A DNA stretch of 64,000 bases from Fusibacter tunisiensis (GTDB taxonomy: Bacteria > Bacillota > Clostridia > Peptostreptococcales > Acidaminobacteraceae). The notes beneath the pieces are model-generated. The model was not told where the DNA came from. It saw only the letters and a list, made by a program, of their open reading frames with translations, and made no database searches. The position numbers and the translations under genes are program-made. Position 1 is the first letter of the stretch. Every line of letters begins with the position of its first letter. Positions 16,645 to 26,193 of this stretch are shown piece by piece. Location: NCBI RefSeq assembly GCF_016908355.1, contig NZ_JAFBDT010000011.1, positions 1 to 64,000 of the forward strand, written 5' to 3'.

Positions 16645-17505
16645 ATGAACATGACTTCCAACATTCACACTTTTATTGGCTGTGATGCAAGTTTTAAAGA
16701 GGCAGATCTGGTTATTTTCGGAGCGCCTTTTGACGCGACAACTTCATTTAGACCTGGAACCCGATTTGCAGCAGATTATATTCGAATGGACTCCTACGGA
16801 CTGGAAACTTATAGTCCTTATATGGATTTAGATTTAGACGATTATAAACTTACAGATATCGGCAACCTAGATCTCCCGTTTGGAAATGCAGAAAAAATGG
16901 TTCAAATGGTTGAAGAAACCGGTTCAAACATTCTCCAAGCGGGTAAGAAATCCTTTTTAATTGGTGGCGAGCACCTTGTTTCTTTAGGGCAAATAAAAGC
17001 CGCATTCAAGGCTTATCCCAACATGATACTGTTGCATTTTGATGCACATGCAGATTTAAGGTCAGATTACATGGGCGAATCCCTTTCTCATGCTTCTGTA
17101 ATCAGGCGGGCATGGGATTTTCTTGGCGACTCGCGTATCTTTCAATTTTGTATCAGATCAGGTGAACGCAGTGAATTTGAATGGGCAAAAGCACACACGC
17201 ATCTGGAAAAATTCAATTTTGACAGTCTTGAGTCGACCCTGTCCAAAATTGGAAACGCACTTCCAGTTTATGTTACCATTGATTTGGATGTGTTTGACCC
17301 TTCCATATTCCCGGGAACTGGAACTCCAGAGCCTGGTGGCATTTTTTTTAATGACATGATCAAAATTCTAAACCTCTTAAAGCCACTTAATATTGTGGCA
17401 GCAGATGTTGTCGAGCTCTCTCCCCACTATGATTCATCGGGCATTAGCACAGCTCTTGCCTGCAAAGTGATTCGGGAACTCATGCTAACAATGCTGGATT
17501 CATAG
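16645..17505 (+). CDS. speB: Agmatinase
   Basis: A 286-residue ureohydrolase that splits agmatine into putrescine and urea with two manganese ions. The three metal motifs are GGEHLVSLG, HFDAHADLR and DLDVFDPSIFPGTGTPEPGG. Agmatine rather than arginine is inferred from the operon partner speA. It is the last gene of speDAEB and is followed by a terminator that reaches into the end of the convergent flippase gene. Confidence 0.93.
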   Translation: MNMTSNIHTFIGCDASFKEADLVIFGAPFDATTSFRPGTRFAADYIRMDSYGLETYSPYMDLDLDDYKLTDIGNLDLPFGNAEKMVQMVEETGSNILQAGKKSFLIGGEHLVSLGQIKAAFKAYPNMILLHFDAHADLRSDYMGESLSHASVIRRAWDFLGDSRIFQFCIRSGERSEFEWAKAHTHLEKFNFDSLESTLSKIGNALPVYVTIDLDVFDPSIFPGTGTPEPGGIFFNDMIKILNLLKPLNIVAADVVELSPHYDSSGISTALACKVIRELMLTMLDS

Positions 17506-17518
17506 GGTAAATATAAAG

Positions 17519-17570
17519 CCCCTGTCTTCTCAACGTATCAAGTTGCATACGTTAGAAAACAGGGGTTTTT
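17519..17570 (+). terminator. Terminator of the polyamine operon
   Basis: CCCCTGT...AACGTAT / ATACGTT...ACAGGGG long interrupted stem followed by TTTTT. The run ends at the convergent stop codon. Confidence 0.8.
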
Positions 17571-19105
17571 CATGCTTTTTCTATTGCATCAAAATCTACT
17601 TTTCGAACAATTTTAAAACCAACGATTGCCACAAAGTAAACTAGGGCTGCAAGACCAACAGATATCAATAAATTTAACCGCATAGGTAAAAAGAGTGTCA
17701 ATCTGGAAAACAGAAGTTTGGCAAAAATCATCATAATACTATTCGCAAACAAAGTTAAGCCAACTTTTTGATAAAACAATTTTCCTGGTTTCGAGAGTTT
17801 AAATACATATGCGGTATTCAGAAGAGCTGCAACCCCATAAGCAAGTAAAGTCGAGTAAGCCGCGCCATCAATATTTACAGCTGGAATCCCAATTAAAACA
17901 TAGGCTGTAACCACTTTAACAACCGCGCCTACAAAGAGATTTTGAACAGGTTTATTATACGCATTCATTCCTTGCAAAATACTTGTTGTTGCTAAATACA
18001 GGGATAAAAAAACAATAGACCCACCCAAAATTGTGAGTACGCTCGCTGCATCTGTTGCAACACTTTCCTTTGATGGATAGAAAAATAAGAGAATCTCTTT
18101 TGAAAATCCTGCAATTCCAATTCCTATTGGCAATCCTAAAACAATTGACAACAGTATGCCAAGTTCAATTTGTCGTTTCAACTTGTCACTTTTTTGTGTG
18201 AAGCTCGTTGTAATCATTGGCAATAAAATCACTTGTAGGGCTGAAAAGACAACTTGAGAAATGTTAATAATAGGGGCAGAATAAAAAGAGACATACGAGA
18301 AAAGAATTGCTGCCGTATCAACAAACCCCACATTTTGTAGTCGCCATACCACTAAAGTCCCATCGATCATGGCCAAAAGCGGCATTATGGATGCACCTAA
18401 AGCCAAAGGCACAACCAATTTGGCAATTTTAGCCCCAATTGCTTTCATTGGCAAGTGTTTAGGTGGCTTTTCTGGATATTGTTTTTTAAACTTATAAGAC
18501 AGATACCCCCAACTGAGCAAACCTCCAAATGCAGTCCCTGAAGTCCCTGCAGCTGCAAGCAAACTGTCATTAAATGCCAGTCCAGCAAATAAGGCCACCA
18601 CGCCTATACCAAGCGTGACACGCCCTATCTGTTCAATCAATTGTGAAATCGCATAAAACTGTAATTTTTGCTCACCTTGAAAAAAGCCCCTAAAGCTCGC
18701 GTTCATGGCCACAAAATACGCTGCAATTCCAAGCACAAAAAACGAATATGTACTTTCAGGATACCCTAAAGCCGATGAAACAATACCAGCAAACAAGAAC
18801 ATTAATAGTGCTGTTATAAGACCTAGGCCTGTCATCAACCGCCGCGTAACATAAAAAGTATTCAATTTTCCAGCTGTATCGTTTTCCGCAATTGCTTCGG
18901 CGGTGAGTTTGGCTGTTACAGCAGGGATTGCCCCTGATGTGACGATTATAAGCATGTTATACCATGGATAGGCTAAGGAATAATAAGAAATGGCCTCTTC
19001 TGTCATAAATATAGCCAGTGGCACACGATACAATGCGCCAATTAACTTTATAACAAGGCCAATTATACCAAGCATACCCAAATTTCTAATAAACTTGTTT
19101 TTCAT
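17570..19105 (-). CDS. SpoVB/MurJ-like polysaccharide flippase
   Basis: A 511-residue integral membrane protein of the MOP (MATE/flippase) superfamily, with about 14 hydrophobic segments. Signature stretches are ALYRVPLAIFMTEEAISYYSLAYPWY at the N-terminus, GAIPAVTAKLTAEA and GFFQGEQKLQFYAISQLIEQ. In Firmicutes such proteins are SpoVB or the MurJ homologue YtgP and flip lipid-linked cell wall precursors. I cannot tell which of these functions applies. The ATG at 19105 follows AAGGA; the longer reading from 19123 overlaps the preceding gene. It is probably the last gene of the run starting at the chemoreceptor or at the hydrolases. Confidence 0.85.
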   Translation of the reverse strand: MKNKFIRNLGMLGIIGLVIKLIGALYRVPLAIFMTEEAISYYSLAYPWYNMLIIVTSGAIPAVTAKLTAEAIAENDTAGKLNTFYVTRRLMTGLGLITALLMFLFAGIVSSALGYPESTYSFFVLGIAAYFVAMNASFRGFFQGEQKLQFYAISQLIEQIGRVTLGIGVVALFAGLAFNDSLLAAAGTSGTAFGGLLSWGYLSYKFKKQYPEKPPKHLPMKAIGAKIAKLVVPLALGASIMPLLAMIDGTLVVWRLQNVGFVDTAAILFSYVSFYSAPIINISQVVFSALQVILLPMITTSFTQKSDKLKRQIELGILLSIVLGLPIGIGIAGFSKEILLFFYPSKESVATDAASVLTILGGSIVFLSLYLATTSILQGMNAYNKPVQNLFVGAVVKVVTAYVLIGIPAVNIDGAAYSTLLAYGVAALLNTAYVFKLSKPGKLFYQKVGLTLFANSIMMIFAKLLFSRLTLFLPMRLNLLISVGLAALVYFVAIVGFKIVRKVDFDAIEKA

Positions 19106-19115
19106 AAATAATCCT

Positions 19116-19610
19116 TCACACAAGCTCTACGGCTTGCAAAGATACAACTTTTTTACCATCATAAACCGATTGTTTTCCAACTTCTTTGAAGCCAAAAGTT
19201 TCGTGAAATTTCAGTGAAACAGGATTTGGTGGATTGATGTCAATTTCTGCTGTGAGTCTTGGAAATCCATGTGATTTAGCATAATCAAACAAGTGGTCAT
19301 AAAGCATACGCCCAATCCCTTCCCCATGTTTTTCAACCGAAACCACCACTCGATCCACATACAAAAAAGAATCATATTTTTCTAAGAACCAACGGTAATT
19401 CACACTGTCATAAGATTTTCCCTCTCTAACAACAATCGCAAAAGCTTCAACTTGTCCATCAACTTCCACCACTACAGTTTGCTCAGACTGATCAACGAGC
19501 ATTTCTAATCTTTTATGATCAAGAGGCGAAAGAAAATGAACAGATTCTTCATTAAGCGCTAAGAGCCTGTTCATATCATTTTTTGTTGCAGGTCTAATTA
19601 TTTTATCCAT
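19116..19610 (-). CDS. GNAT-family N-acetyltransferase
   Basis: A 164-residue GNAT protein. The acetyl-CoA-binding stretch is VDRVVVSVEKHGEGIGRMLYDHLFDYAKSHG, where the usual Q/RxxGxG/A appears as EKHGEGIG, followed by LTAEIDINPPNPVSLKFHETFGFKEVG, a typical GNAT C-terminal half. The substrate is unknown. It lies between a hydrolase and the flippase on the same strand. Confidence 0.85.
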   Translation of the reverse strand: MDKIIRPATKNDMNRLLALNEESVHFLSPLDHKRLEMLVDQSEQTVVVEVDGQVEAFAIVVREGKSYDSVNYRWFLEKYDSFLYVDRVVVSVEKHGEGIGRMLYDHLFDYAKSHGFPRLTAEIDINPPNPVSLKFHETFGFKEVGKQSVYDGKKVVSLQAVELV

Positions 19611-19646
19611 AATTTTATCTCCAATTTCTTTGATAAAATTATTATA

Positions 19647-20465
19647 TCATATCGTAAATGTTTTACCACCAAACTTCATAAAGCCAATAACTAAAGCAAA
19701 GAAGGCGTTGGGCTTTTCATACATAGAAGCATGTCCACAGTCTTTAATGACCACAAGTTCTGAATTTTTAATGGCTTTTGACAGACTTTCCTGCCTGTCT
19801 ATTGGTGTAATCAAGTCACCATCTGCACCAATTATCAAAGTTGGAACACTGATTTGATTTAACACTTCCCGTGCATCATGGGTTTCAGCACTGACAACCA
19901 ACCTCATAAACCCGTCATACCAGGGTTTTTTAAAGAGATTTGAAAACATAACTTCTCGGGCATCCAACCATTCTTTATGCGCCTCATAAAATGCCCGCGA
20001 ATAAATTGTCGGAATTGTTGCTTTAAAAAATTTCCCGCCATCACACGTTTCAGCAGCATGGACCCAATTGTCCCCAATTGCCTTAAGTTGTAGGTCTGTA
20101 TAGTCTGTGGTATTGGCTAAAATCAACTGTTTTAAGCACTCAGAATTTTCGGCTGCAAATTGCATCGCAATCTCCCCACCATAAGAAATTCCCAGTAGTG
20201 TGAAGTTTTTAAGCGCCAAAAACGCAACGACATCTTTTACAGCTTCCACTTGAAGGGTTTGATCATAAGGCCCATCTAAATAGGTCGACTTTCCTTGATC
20301 ATAAAAATCCATCAGTACTACTTTAGTATGTTCCTTCAATGTTTCAACAAAAGGTCCCCAGCTGCTGCTACTCATCATAATGCCATTTAAGATCAAGAGC
20401 GTTTCCGCGCCATCTCCATGAATTTCGTAATAAATTTTACCGCGAACCGTTTCAAGATACGCCAT
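19647..20465 (-). CDS. Alpha/beta-fold hydrolase (second of a tandem pair)
   Basis: A 272-residue alpha/beta hydrolase. The nucleophile elbow is GISYGG (Ser near residue 96), LLILNGIMMSSSSW resembles the oxyanion loop (HG replaced by NG), the acid is in IIGADGDLITP and the histidine in DCGHASMYEKP. The substrate is unknown. The start ATG has AAAGGAG upstream. It follows the other hydrolase by one base and shares the fold with only moderate similarity, so the pair may be an old duplication. Confidence 0.85.
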   Translation of the reverse strand: MAYLETVRGKIYYEIHGDGAETLLILNGIMMSSSSWGPFVETLKEHTKVVLMDFYDQGKSTYLDGPYDQTLQVEAVKDVVAFLALKNFTLLGISYGGEIAMQFAAENSECLKQLILANTTDYTDLQLKAIGDNWVHAAETCDGGKFFKATIPTIYSRAFYEAHKEWLDAREVMFSNLFKKPWYDGFMRLVVSAETHDAREVLNQISVPTLIIGADGDLITPIDRQESLSKAIKNSELVVIKDCGHASMYEKPNAFFALVIGFMKFGGKTFTI

Positions 20466-20466
20466 T

Positions 20467-21354
20467 CTAAAACTCCTTTATTATAGAAACGACTTGGTCA
20501 AACGAATCCACCATCGGATTATGACCCGAATTTTCAAGTATAATCAACTTAGAATTGTCTTTTAGTGCTTCATTAATGCCTTGAGCCATTGCCATAGGTA
20601 CAACCACATCCTTGTCTCCCTGCACAATCGTCACTGGACATTTTACCTTATGGATGTCTCCACTTCCTTGAACGTAGCCATTATGTGTGTCTGACATATT
20701 AAATCGGGTTAATGCGTAATCAATGTCTACTAAGTTTCTTTGAAGCAACATTTCGTCAATATAACGGTTATAATCTTCTGGATCTGGTGTATTACCCGCG
20801 GTGTAGATTGCTGCATTCCATAAGTTTTTATAGAACTCAGAATCGCCACGTTTTATGGCATCCAGTACCGGCGCTACTTGAATTGGATCTGATTCAATCT
20901 CTTCTTTGGTCATGGCAAGCTCTGTCAAAATCGGTTGTCCTGATGCATCTTTTTTGAAAATTGGATAACCTGTAATCCCAACGCTCTCAAGAAGTACAAC
21001 CCGTCTTGTTAATTCTGGATTATCCGCGGCAAATTGGAGGGCAATCCCGCCACCAGTTGACCAACCAACCAGTTCAAGATCTTTTAGTCTTAATTTATCA
21101 ACAAAAATCTCAAGGTCTTCACTTAATGCCTCTAACCCGTCAAATCGTTCATGGTAAGATGAGTGCCCAAAACCTCTTAAATCAACTGCATAGATTTTAA
21201 ATGTATCGTATAGCGCATCCATTAAAAAATCAAAATGTAAGGACGAAGACATGTTTCCATGAATCAGTAGCAAATTACGACTTCCGGTACCACCCTCTCG
21301 ATAGGCAAGCACTTCGTCATTAATGTTAATTTTTTTAAATTCAAATTCTCTCAC
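20467..21354 (-). CDS. Alpha/beta-fold hydrolase (first of a tandem pair)
   Basis: A 295-residue alpha/beta hydrolase. Motifs are LLLIHGNMSSSLHF (oxyanion loop), GWSTGGG (nucleophile elbow), IVQGDKDVVVP (acid loop) and NSGHNPMV (catalytic His). The GTG at 21354 is chosen because GGAGG lies six bases upstream and the protein then starts cleanly; longer readings would run through a terminator and the end of the transporter gene. It lies downstream of livK behind a hairpin, so it may be expressed by read-through. A link to the imported substrate is possible but not shown. Confidence 0.85.
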   Translation of the reverse strand: MREFEFKKININDEVLAYREGGTGSRNLLLIHGNMSSSLHFDFLMDALYDTFKIYAVDLRGFGHSSYHERFDGLEALSEDLEIFVDKLRLKDLELVGWSTGGGIALQFAADNPELTRRVVLLESVGITGYPIFKKDASGQPILTELAMTKEEIESDPIQVAPVLDAIKRGDSEFYKNLWNAAIYTAGNTPDPEDYNRYIDEMLLQRNLVDIDYALTRFNMSDTHNGYVQGSGDIHKVKCPVTIVQGDKDVVVPMAMAQGINEALKDNSKLIILENSGHNPMVDSFDQVVSIIKEF

Positions 21355-21369
21355 CGTTAACCTCCTTTT

Positions 21370-21405
21370 AAAAATACAAAAGTCGTGGGATAACCCCCAC
21401 GACTT
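21370..21405 (-). terminator. Terminator after the substrate-binding protein gene
   Basis: Perfect 10-bp stem (21380-21389 with 21396-21405), six-base loop and a T-rich tail on the minus strand. Confidence 0.85.
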
Positions 21406-21418
21406 CGTTAATTCCACA

Positions 21419-22678
21419 TTAATTGAGGATTGAGTCAATACTTTGAAGCGGCTTTTCTTCAACCCACTCACCAGCAGGATTGTCATGATTGATTTTGGAA
21501 AGATTCATTTCCTGTGTTCCAGCACGCAATCCGTTACCAAAGTCAATTTGACCACCAAATGGGTTGTTGATTGGGGATTCTTCAAGGGCATCCATGTAAG
21601 TATCCCATGTAATCACACCGTCTACACGTTTAAGACCTTCAACAAAGAAATGTGCTGCAATCCAACCTGTCATAGCGTAAACATTGGTTTCATAGCCCAC
21701 TGTATACTCAGCAAATTCAGCAAGTGCATTGGCTCTTTCACCTTCAAAAGAAACCCAGCCATTTCCATAAACATCAAACTTACCATTAATTTCATTTACA
21801 ACGCCTTCAGCAATTACTGGAGATACGTTTACGTAAGTTGTAATAACATCTTTATTAACACTTTGAGCGGCAAGCTCTTTTATAATTGTAGGAATTGTCG
21901 CTTGAATTGCAGCCCCAATTACAAAATCTACTTCAGCATCCTTGATTGTCGTTACTGCTGATGATACGTCTGTTGCCCCAGCAGCCACTTGCTGAATTAC
22001 CAACTCAACATCAAGCTGCTCTGCCATTGTTTCTGCACCCCAGAGCATATCTTTTCCAGCATCATCGTTGGTGTAGATAACACCAATTTTACTTGCACCA
22101 AAGTCACCAACAGCACGGGCAACCATGATTTGTCCTTCAGTTCTATAAATCGGTTGAACCGGGAATATATTTCGTTCTCTACCCTCTGCCTTATCATTAT
22201 ACAACTGTCCAATACCAGTTGCAAAGTATACTGCAGGAATTCCATACTCTTTAAGGTCTTCTAATGTTGCTGCAACAACTGGTGTTCCAAAATGACCAAC
22301 AATTGCAAATACTTTCTCATCTTCAACAAAGCTCGAAAGTGCTGCTTTACCTTTAACAGGATCAAACTCATCGTCTACATGTGTAAATACGATATCTCTA
22401 CCTTGAATGCCACCTTCACCATTAATCTTTTTGAAGTAAGCTTCAATACCAGCATTGAATGGGACACCAACAGGTGCAAAAGCGCCTGATGTGGCTGCTG
22501 AATTGGCAACAATAATCTGTGTATCTGTAATACCTTGAGCCCATTCAAGAGCGTCTTGAGGGGCCTCTGTGCCTTCTGATTCTCCACCTGCTGTACTGTT
22601 ATCTGCCGGTTCATTAGAACATGCTGCCATTGAAAAAACCATAACAAATACCATTAAAAGCGATAAAATTCGTTTCAT
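21419..22678 (-). CDS. livK: Branched-chain amino acid type ABC substrate-binding lipoprotein
   Basis: A 419-residue secreted binding protein. Residues 1-20 form a lipoprotein signal (MKRILSLLMVFVMVFSMAAC) with lipid attachment at Cys20. The mature part is a type I periplasmic-binding fold (ITDTQIIVANSAATSG, then AIVGHFGTPVVAATLEDLKEYGIPAVY). It should capture ligand for the livHMGF permease encoded just upstream. Family members bind Leu/Ile/Val but also amides, urea and aromatic compounds, so the ligand is open. Unlike most liv operons, the binding protein is encoded last. Confidence 0.9.
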   Translation of the reverse strand: MKRILSLLMVFVMVFSMAACSNEPADNSTAGGESEGTEAPQDALEWAQGITDTQIIVANSAATSGAFAPVGVPFNAGIEAYFKKINGEGGIQGRDIVFTHVDDEFDPVKGKAALSSFVEDEKVFAIVGHFGTPVVAATLEDLKEYGIPAVYFATGIGQLYNDKAEGRERNIFPVQPIYRTEGQIMVARAVGDFGASKIGVIYTNDDAGKDMLWGAETMAEQLDVELVIQQVAAGATDVSSAVTTIKDAEVDFVIGAAIQATIPTIIKELAAQSVNKDVITTYVNVSPVIAEGVVNEINGKFDVYGNGWVSFEGERANALAEFAEYTVGYETNVYAMTGWIAAHFFVEGLKRVDGVITWDTYMDALEESPINNPFGGQIDFGNGLRAGTQEMNLSKINHDNPAGEWVEEKPLQSIDSILN

Positions 22679-22746
22679 AAATATCCTCCTCTTATTTTAC
22701 TCCATAATAATCTATATTCAATCGATCCAACGTCGATTAAATACCT

Positions 22747-23472
22747 TTAGTGTGCCCCTAGATAGGCTTCAATTAGGTGTGGATCATTTTTTAATTTTGA
22801 CGCTTCGCCATGCATTTTTACCTGTCCAAGTTCAAGTACATAGGCATAATCAGCAATTTTAAGGGTTTGCGCTGCATTTTGTTCAACGATAATAACCGTT
22901 GTCCCTTCTTGCTTAATCTCTTTAACAATGTCCATAATATCTTGTACAATGAGAGGTGCAAGGCCTAAAGAGGGTTCATCCAAAAGTAATATTTTAGGGC
23001 TTCCCATCAATGCTCTTGCAATGGCAAGCATTTGTTGTTCTCCCCCTGAAAGGGTGGATGCCGATTGATTCTTGCGTTCCTTAAGGACTGGAAAATACCC
23101 ATAGACCCTATTAAAATTAGACTCAATTTGAGCTTTATCTTTAATGGTGAATGCCCCAATCTTTAAATTTTCTTCCACAGTAAAGTCCCTAAAAACTTGT
23201 CTGCCTTCTGGAGATTGTCCGATTCCCATTGCCGATATTTTTTCCGCTTCAGTTTTTGTAATATCTTGATCTCCAAGGACAATCGACCCACCTGATGACT
23301 CTACCAAACCAGAGATTGTTCTCAGTGTAGACGTTTTTCCAGCACCGTTTGCGCCCAGAATTGCTACAATTTCGCCTTCATTGACTTCCATATTAATGCC
23401 TTTTAATGCTTCAACTGCACCATACCTTACAACCAGATTCTCTATTTTAAGGAGTGTCTTATTCTTCCGCAT
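22747..23472 (-). CDS. livF: Branched-chain amino acid type ABC transporter, ATP-binding protein LivF
   Basis: A 241-residue cytoplasmic ATPase. Walker A is GANGAGKTS, the signature LSGGEQQMLAIARALM, and Walker B LLLDEPSLGLAP. The sequence GQVKMHGEASKLKNDPHLIEAYLG at the C-terminus is typical of LivF. It overlaps livG by 14 bases and has GAGGTGA before the ATG. It pairs with LivG to drive the importer. Confidence 0.93.
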   Translation of the reverse strand: MRKNKTLLKIENLVVRYGAVEALKGINMEVNEGEIVAILGANGAGKTSTLRTISGLVESSGGSIVLGDQDITKTEAEKISAMGIGQSPEGRQVFRDFTVEENLKIGAFTIKDKAQIESNFNRVYGYFPVLKERKNQSASTLSGGEQQMLAIARALMGSPKILLLDEPSLGLAPLIVQDIMDIVKEIKQEGTTVIIVEQNAAQTLKIADYAYVLELGQVKMHGEASKLKNDPHLIEAYLGAH

Positions 23473-24286
23473 TTTCAGTCACCTCAATTCCAAGATATGC
23501 CACCTGCACATCCTTGTTTTCCTTGATTTCTTTTGGTGTGCCTTTAGCAAGAAACTTACCAAATGAAATGGCACAGATGCGATCGCACACATCCATAACA
23601 AGTCTCATATCATGTTCCACCAACAAGATTGCACAATTAAGTTCTTTACTGATGCGGCGAATTCTTTTTGAAAGTTCCATGGTTTCTGTATCATTTAAGC
23701 CAGCTGCGGGTTCATCTAAAATAATCAATTTTGGATCCGATATCAGAGATCTGGCAAATTCAACTTTTTTTAAGATACCATATGGCTGTCCGCCAACCAG
23801 TTGGTCTGCCCGGTCTTCTATGCCCAGTGTTTCCAGAATCTCATAAGCCTTCTGCCGCATCCTGCGTTCTTCTTTAACGGCTCTAGGCAATCTAAACGCT
23901 TGATCAAAAATTGTCGCATTAAAATCTGTATGGGCACCGATTAAGACATTGTCAATTATACTTAACTCTCGAATCAACTCGACATTTTGAAAAGTTCTAA
24001 CCAGACCCAGTTCAATAATTTCATGTACACCATGTTCCAATAAATTTTGAACTTTACCTTTTCGATCCTTAAAATAAATATTTCCAGAATCCGGTCTATA
24101 AAATTGTGTAATACAGTTAAAGGCTGTTGTTTTCCCAGCACCATTTGGCCCAATTAAACCAAAGACTTCATTTTCTTTGATTTCAAACGACAAATCGTCC
24201 ACGGCTTTGAGGCCGCCAAAGGCGATGGATAAATTTTCAATTTTCAGAACGAGCCCATCCATATTGGGTTGATGATCTATATGCAT
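23459..24286 (-). CDS. livG: Branched-chain amino acid type ABC transporter, ATP-binding protein LivG
   Basis: A 275-residue ATPase with Walker A GPNGAGKTTAFNCITQFYRP, Walker B LIILDEPAAGLND and a C-terminal FLAKGTPKEIKENKDVQVAYLG typical of LivG. The signature loop reads VGGQPYGILKKVEFARSL instead of the usual LSYGQQRRLEIARAL, with the S of the LSGGQ-like motif replaced, a slightly unusual but plausible variant. The ATG at 24286 follows AAGGAGC and overlaps the region of the livM stop. Confidence 0.92.
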   Translation of the reverse strand: MHIDHQPNMDGLVLKIENLSIAFGGLKAVDDLSFEIKENEVFGLIGPNGAGKTTAFNCITQFYRPDSGNIYFKDRKGKVQNLLEHGVHEIIELGLVRTFQNVELIRELSIIDNVLIGAHTDFNATIFDQAFRLPRAVKEERRMRQKAYEILETLGIEDRADQLVGGQPYGILKKVEFARSLISDPKLIILDEPAAGLNDTETMELSKRIRRISKELNCAILLVEHDMRLVMDVCDRICAISFGKFLAKGTPKEIKENKDVQVAYLGIEVTENAEE

Positions 24287-24288
24287 TT

Positions 24289-25284
24289 CTAAGCTCCTTT
24301 TTTGAATAGTTTATTGAACAATCGCTTGATATCGTATCTCGCATATACCAATCCATGTGGATAAAATATAATGACCAGAATAATCAACACGCCATTCAAG
24401 ACATAAGATAACTGATTGAAGTAAGGCAATTGCTTAAGAAATATATCCGGAACAGCAAAAACAATCAAGGCCCCAATTAGCGTTCCGTAGATGGATCGAA
24501 GGCCACCAATAATAATCATAGCCAGAAAATCCAATGACAATTTTAATGACCAAATGCTTGGATAAGAGTACTTGATAAAGTGGACATATAGGACACCTGC
24601 AACACTTGCATATACAGTTGCAAGTGCAAAGGCAATTAACCGGTGATTCAGCAAATTAACACCCATTGCTTGAGATGCTGCTTCACTACCTCTCATGGCG
24701 TTTAAGGCTCTTCCCAGTCTGCCGTTCACTAAGTTGTATGTCAAAATCATAATTAAAACAAGGACCACGACAATTAAGTAGTACATCCCTGTACGGTCCA
24801 GTTCAAAGGTCCCTAACAGGGTTGGATACTGTGCGTTTTTCCCACTAAATCCATTGGTAAAAAAATCAAATTCTTCAAATGTCTTTCTTAAAACTTCTGA
24901 AACCGCAAGCGTTGCAATTGCAAGATAGATTCCCTCAATTTTTAAAGAGACAAGTCCAACCAAAACACCAATTAGTGTTGGAATTAAAACAGCTAATAAA
25001 AAAGCCACTTCAAAAGGCAAGTTCATGTCCATGGTCACATAGGCTGAAACATACGCCGCAAGCCCCATAAAACCAGAAGTACCAAGTGAAATCAATCCCG
25101 AAAAACCCAGAAGAATATTTAATCCTAGTGCTGCAATCGCAAATATAAAGGCACCGCCTAGTGTTGTGATATAACTGACTTTAAAGATTCCAGTCTCTGC
25201 CAAAACAGGCACAAACAGCAACAAAACGCCAAGTAGAATGAAATGTGCATATGGATTTTTAATAATTTTTTTTATCGTATTCAT
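24289..25284 (-). CDS. livM: Branched-chain amino acid type ABC transporter, permease LivM
   Basis: A 331-residue permease with about ten membrane segments. The family signature GLNILLGFSGLISLGTSGFMGLAAY is present near residues 53-77, and the EAA-like loop GRALNAMRGSEAASQAMGVN lies near 190-210. It forms the translocation pore with LivH. It is tightly packed between livH and livG. Confidence 0.92.
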   Translation of the reverse strand: MNTIKKIIKNPYAHFILLGVLLLFVPVLAETGIFKVSYITTLGGAFIFAIAALGLNILLGFSGLISLGTSGFMGLAAYVSAYVTMDMNLPFEVAFLLAVLIPTLIGVLVGLVSLKIEGIYLAIATLAVSEVLRKTFEEFDFFTNGFSGKNAQYPTLLGTFELDRTGMYYLIVVVLVLIMILTYNLVNGRLGRALNAMRGSEAASQAMGVNLLNHRLIAFALATVYASVAGVLYVHFIKYSYPSIWSLKLSLDFLAMIIIGGLRSIYGTLIGALIVFAVPDIFLKQLPYFNQLSYVLNGVLIILVIIFYPHGLVYARYDIKRLFNKLFKKGA

Positions 25285-25292
25285 TTTGTCAC

Positions 25293-26168
25293 CTAAACTT
25301 TCTTAATGATTTTCTTTCCAATTAAGCCATGAGGCCTAAATACCAGGAATACCAAAATGAGAATGTATAGAATCTGGCCACCCCAAACAGAGGATCCGTA
25401 ATAAAGAAGCAAGTTTCGACCAATTCCAATTATATAGGCACCCAGTACAGGTCCATAAAAGGTCTGAAAACCACCTAAAACAACTGCAATTAGCGCATTA
25501 ATTTGAATCTCATCCATCAGATTAAGCGTTACAGACGTCATAGGTGCCGCCATTACCCCTGAAAGAACACCGAGTACACCAGCAACTGCCCATGCACCGA
25601 GGGTAACTGTCTTCGTTGGCACACCCATCAACTTCGCTGTATGCTCATTAGATGCTGTAGCCCTAACCGCAAGACCCACTTTTGTTTTTTGTAAAATGTA
25701 GAATAGGGTCACCATGACAGCAATTCCAAACACAATATTGAAAAGGCCATTATATGAAATGTCGGCGCCCAAAAGTGTTAAGTTTCCATCTTCTATTAGT
25801 CTTGGCAACCTCAAGGGATCAACCCCAAACAGTAAGGGGGTAATTCCAAGGACAATCATAATCATGCCCAATGTGATAATTTGCTTTGCCACTGGCGACA
25901 CCTTTTTGGTGTGTCTGATAATGACGATGTCAATTAAAAAACCAACTAAAATAGCACTTATAATCCCACCAAATATTGCAAGCCACAAAGGCAAGCCCAT
26001 GGTTCTAAATAAATAGGTCACCACAAACGTATTGAACATGGCCACAACGCCTTGGGAGAAGTTTGTGATAAACGACGTTCTAAAAACAATAATAATCCCA
26101 AGGGCTGCCAATGCGTAAATACTGCCTGTTTCCAGACTCCTAAACACAACTTGTAAGAAAGTACTCAC
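25293..26168 (-). CDS. livH: Branched-chain amino acid type ABC transporter, permease LivH
   Basis: A 291-residue permease with about eight membrane segments. SLETGSIYALAALGIIIVFRTSFITNFSQG at the N-terminus and KVGLAVRATASNEHTAKLMGV in the cytoplasmic loop are LivH signatures. The start is a GTG at 26168 preceded by GAGGTG. It is the first transporter gene, 25 bases after the chemoreceptor gene, so both are expected on one transcript. Confidence 0.92.
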   Translation of the reverse strand: MSTFLQVVFRSLETGSIYALAALGIIIVFRTSFITNFSQGVVAMFNTFVVTYLFRTMGLPLWLAIFGGIISAILVGFLIDIVIIRHTKKVSPVAKQIITLGMIMIVLGITPLLFGVDPLRLPRLIEDGNLTLLGADISYNGLFNIVFGIAVMVTLFYILQKTKVGLAVRATASNEHTAKLMGVPTKTVTLGAWAVAGVLGVLSGVMAAPMTSVTLNLMDEIQINALIAVVLGGFQTFYGPVLGAYIIGIGRNLLLYYGSSVWGGQILYILILVFLVFRPHGLIGKKIIKKV

Positions 26169-26193
26169 TCAATTCACCTCATTCTGCTAATTT

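Noticed and set aside
21443-21961. A 172-residue plus-strand reading frame
   Set aside because: It is antisense to livK, has no ribosome binding site and its composition is that of a reverse-strand shadow.
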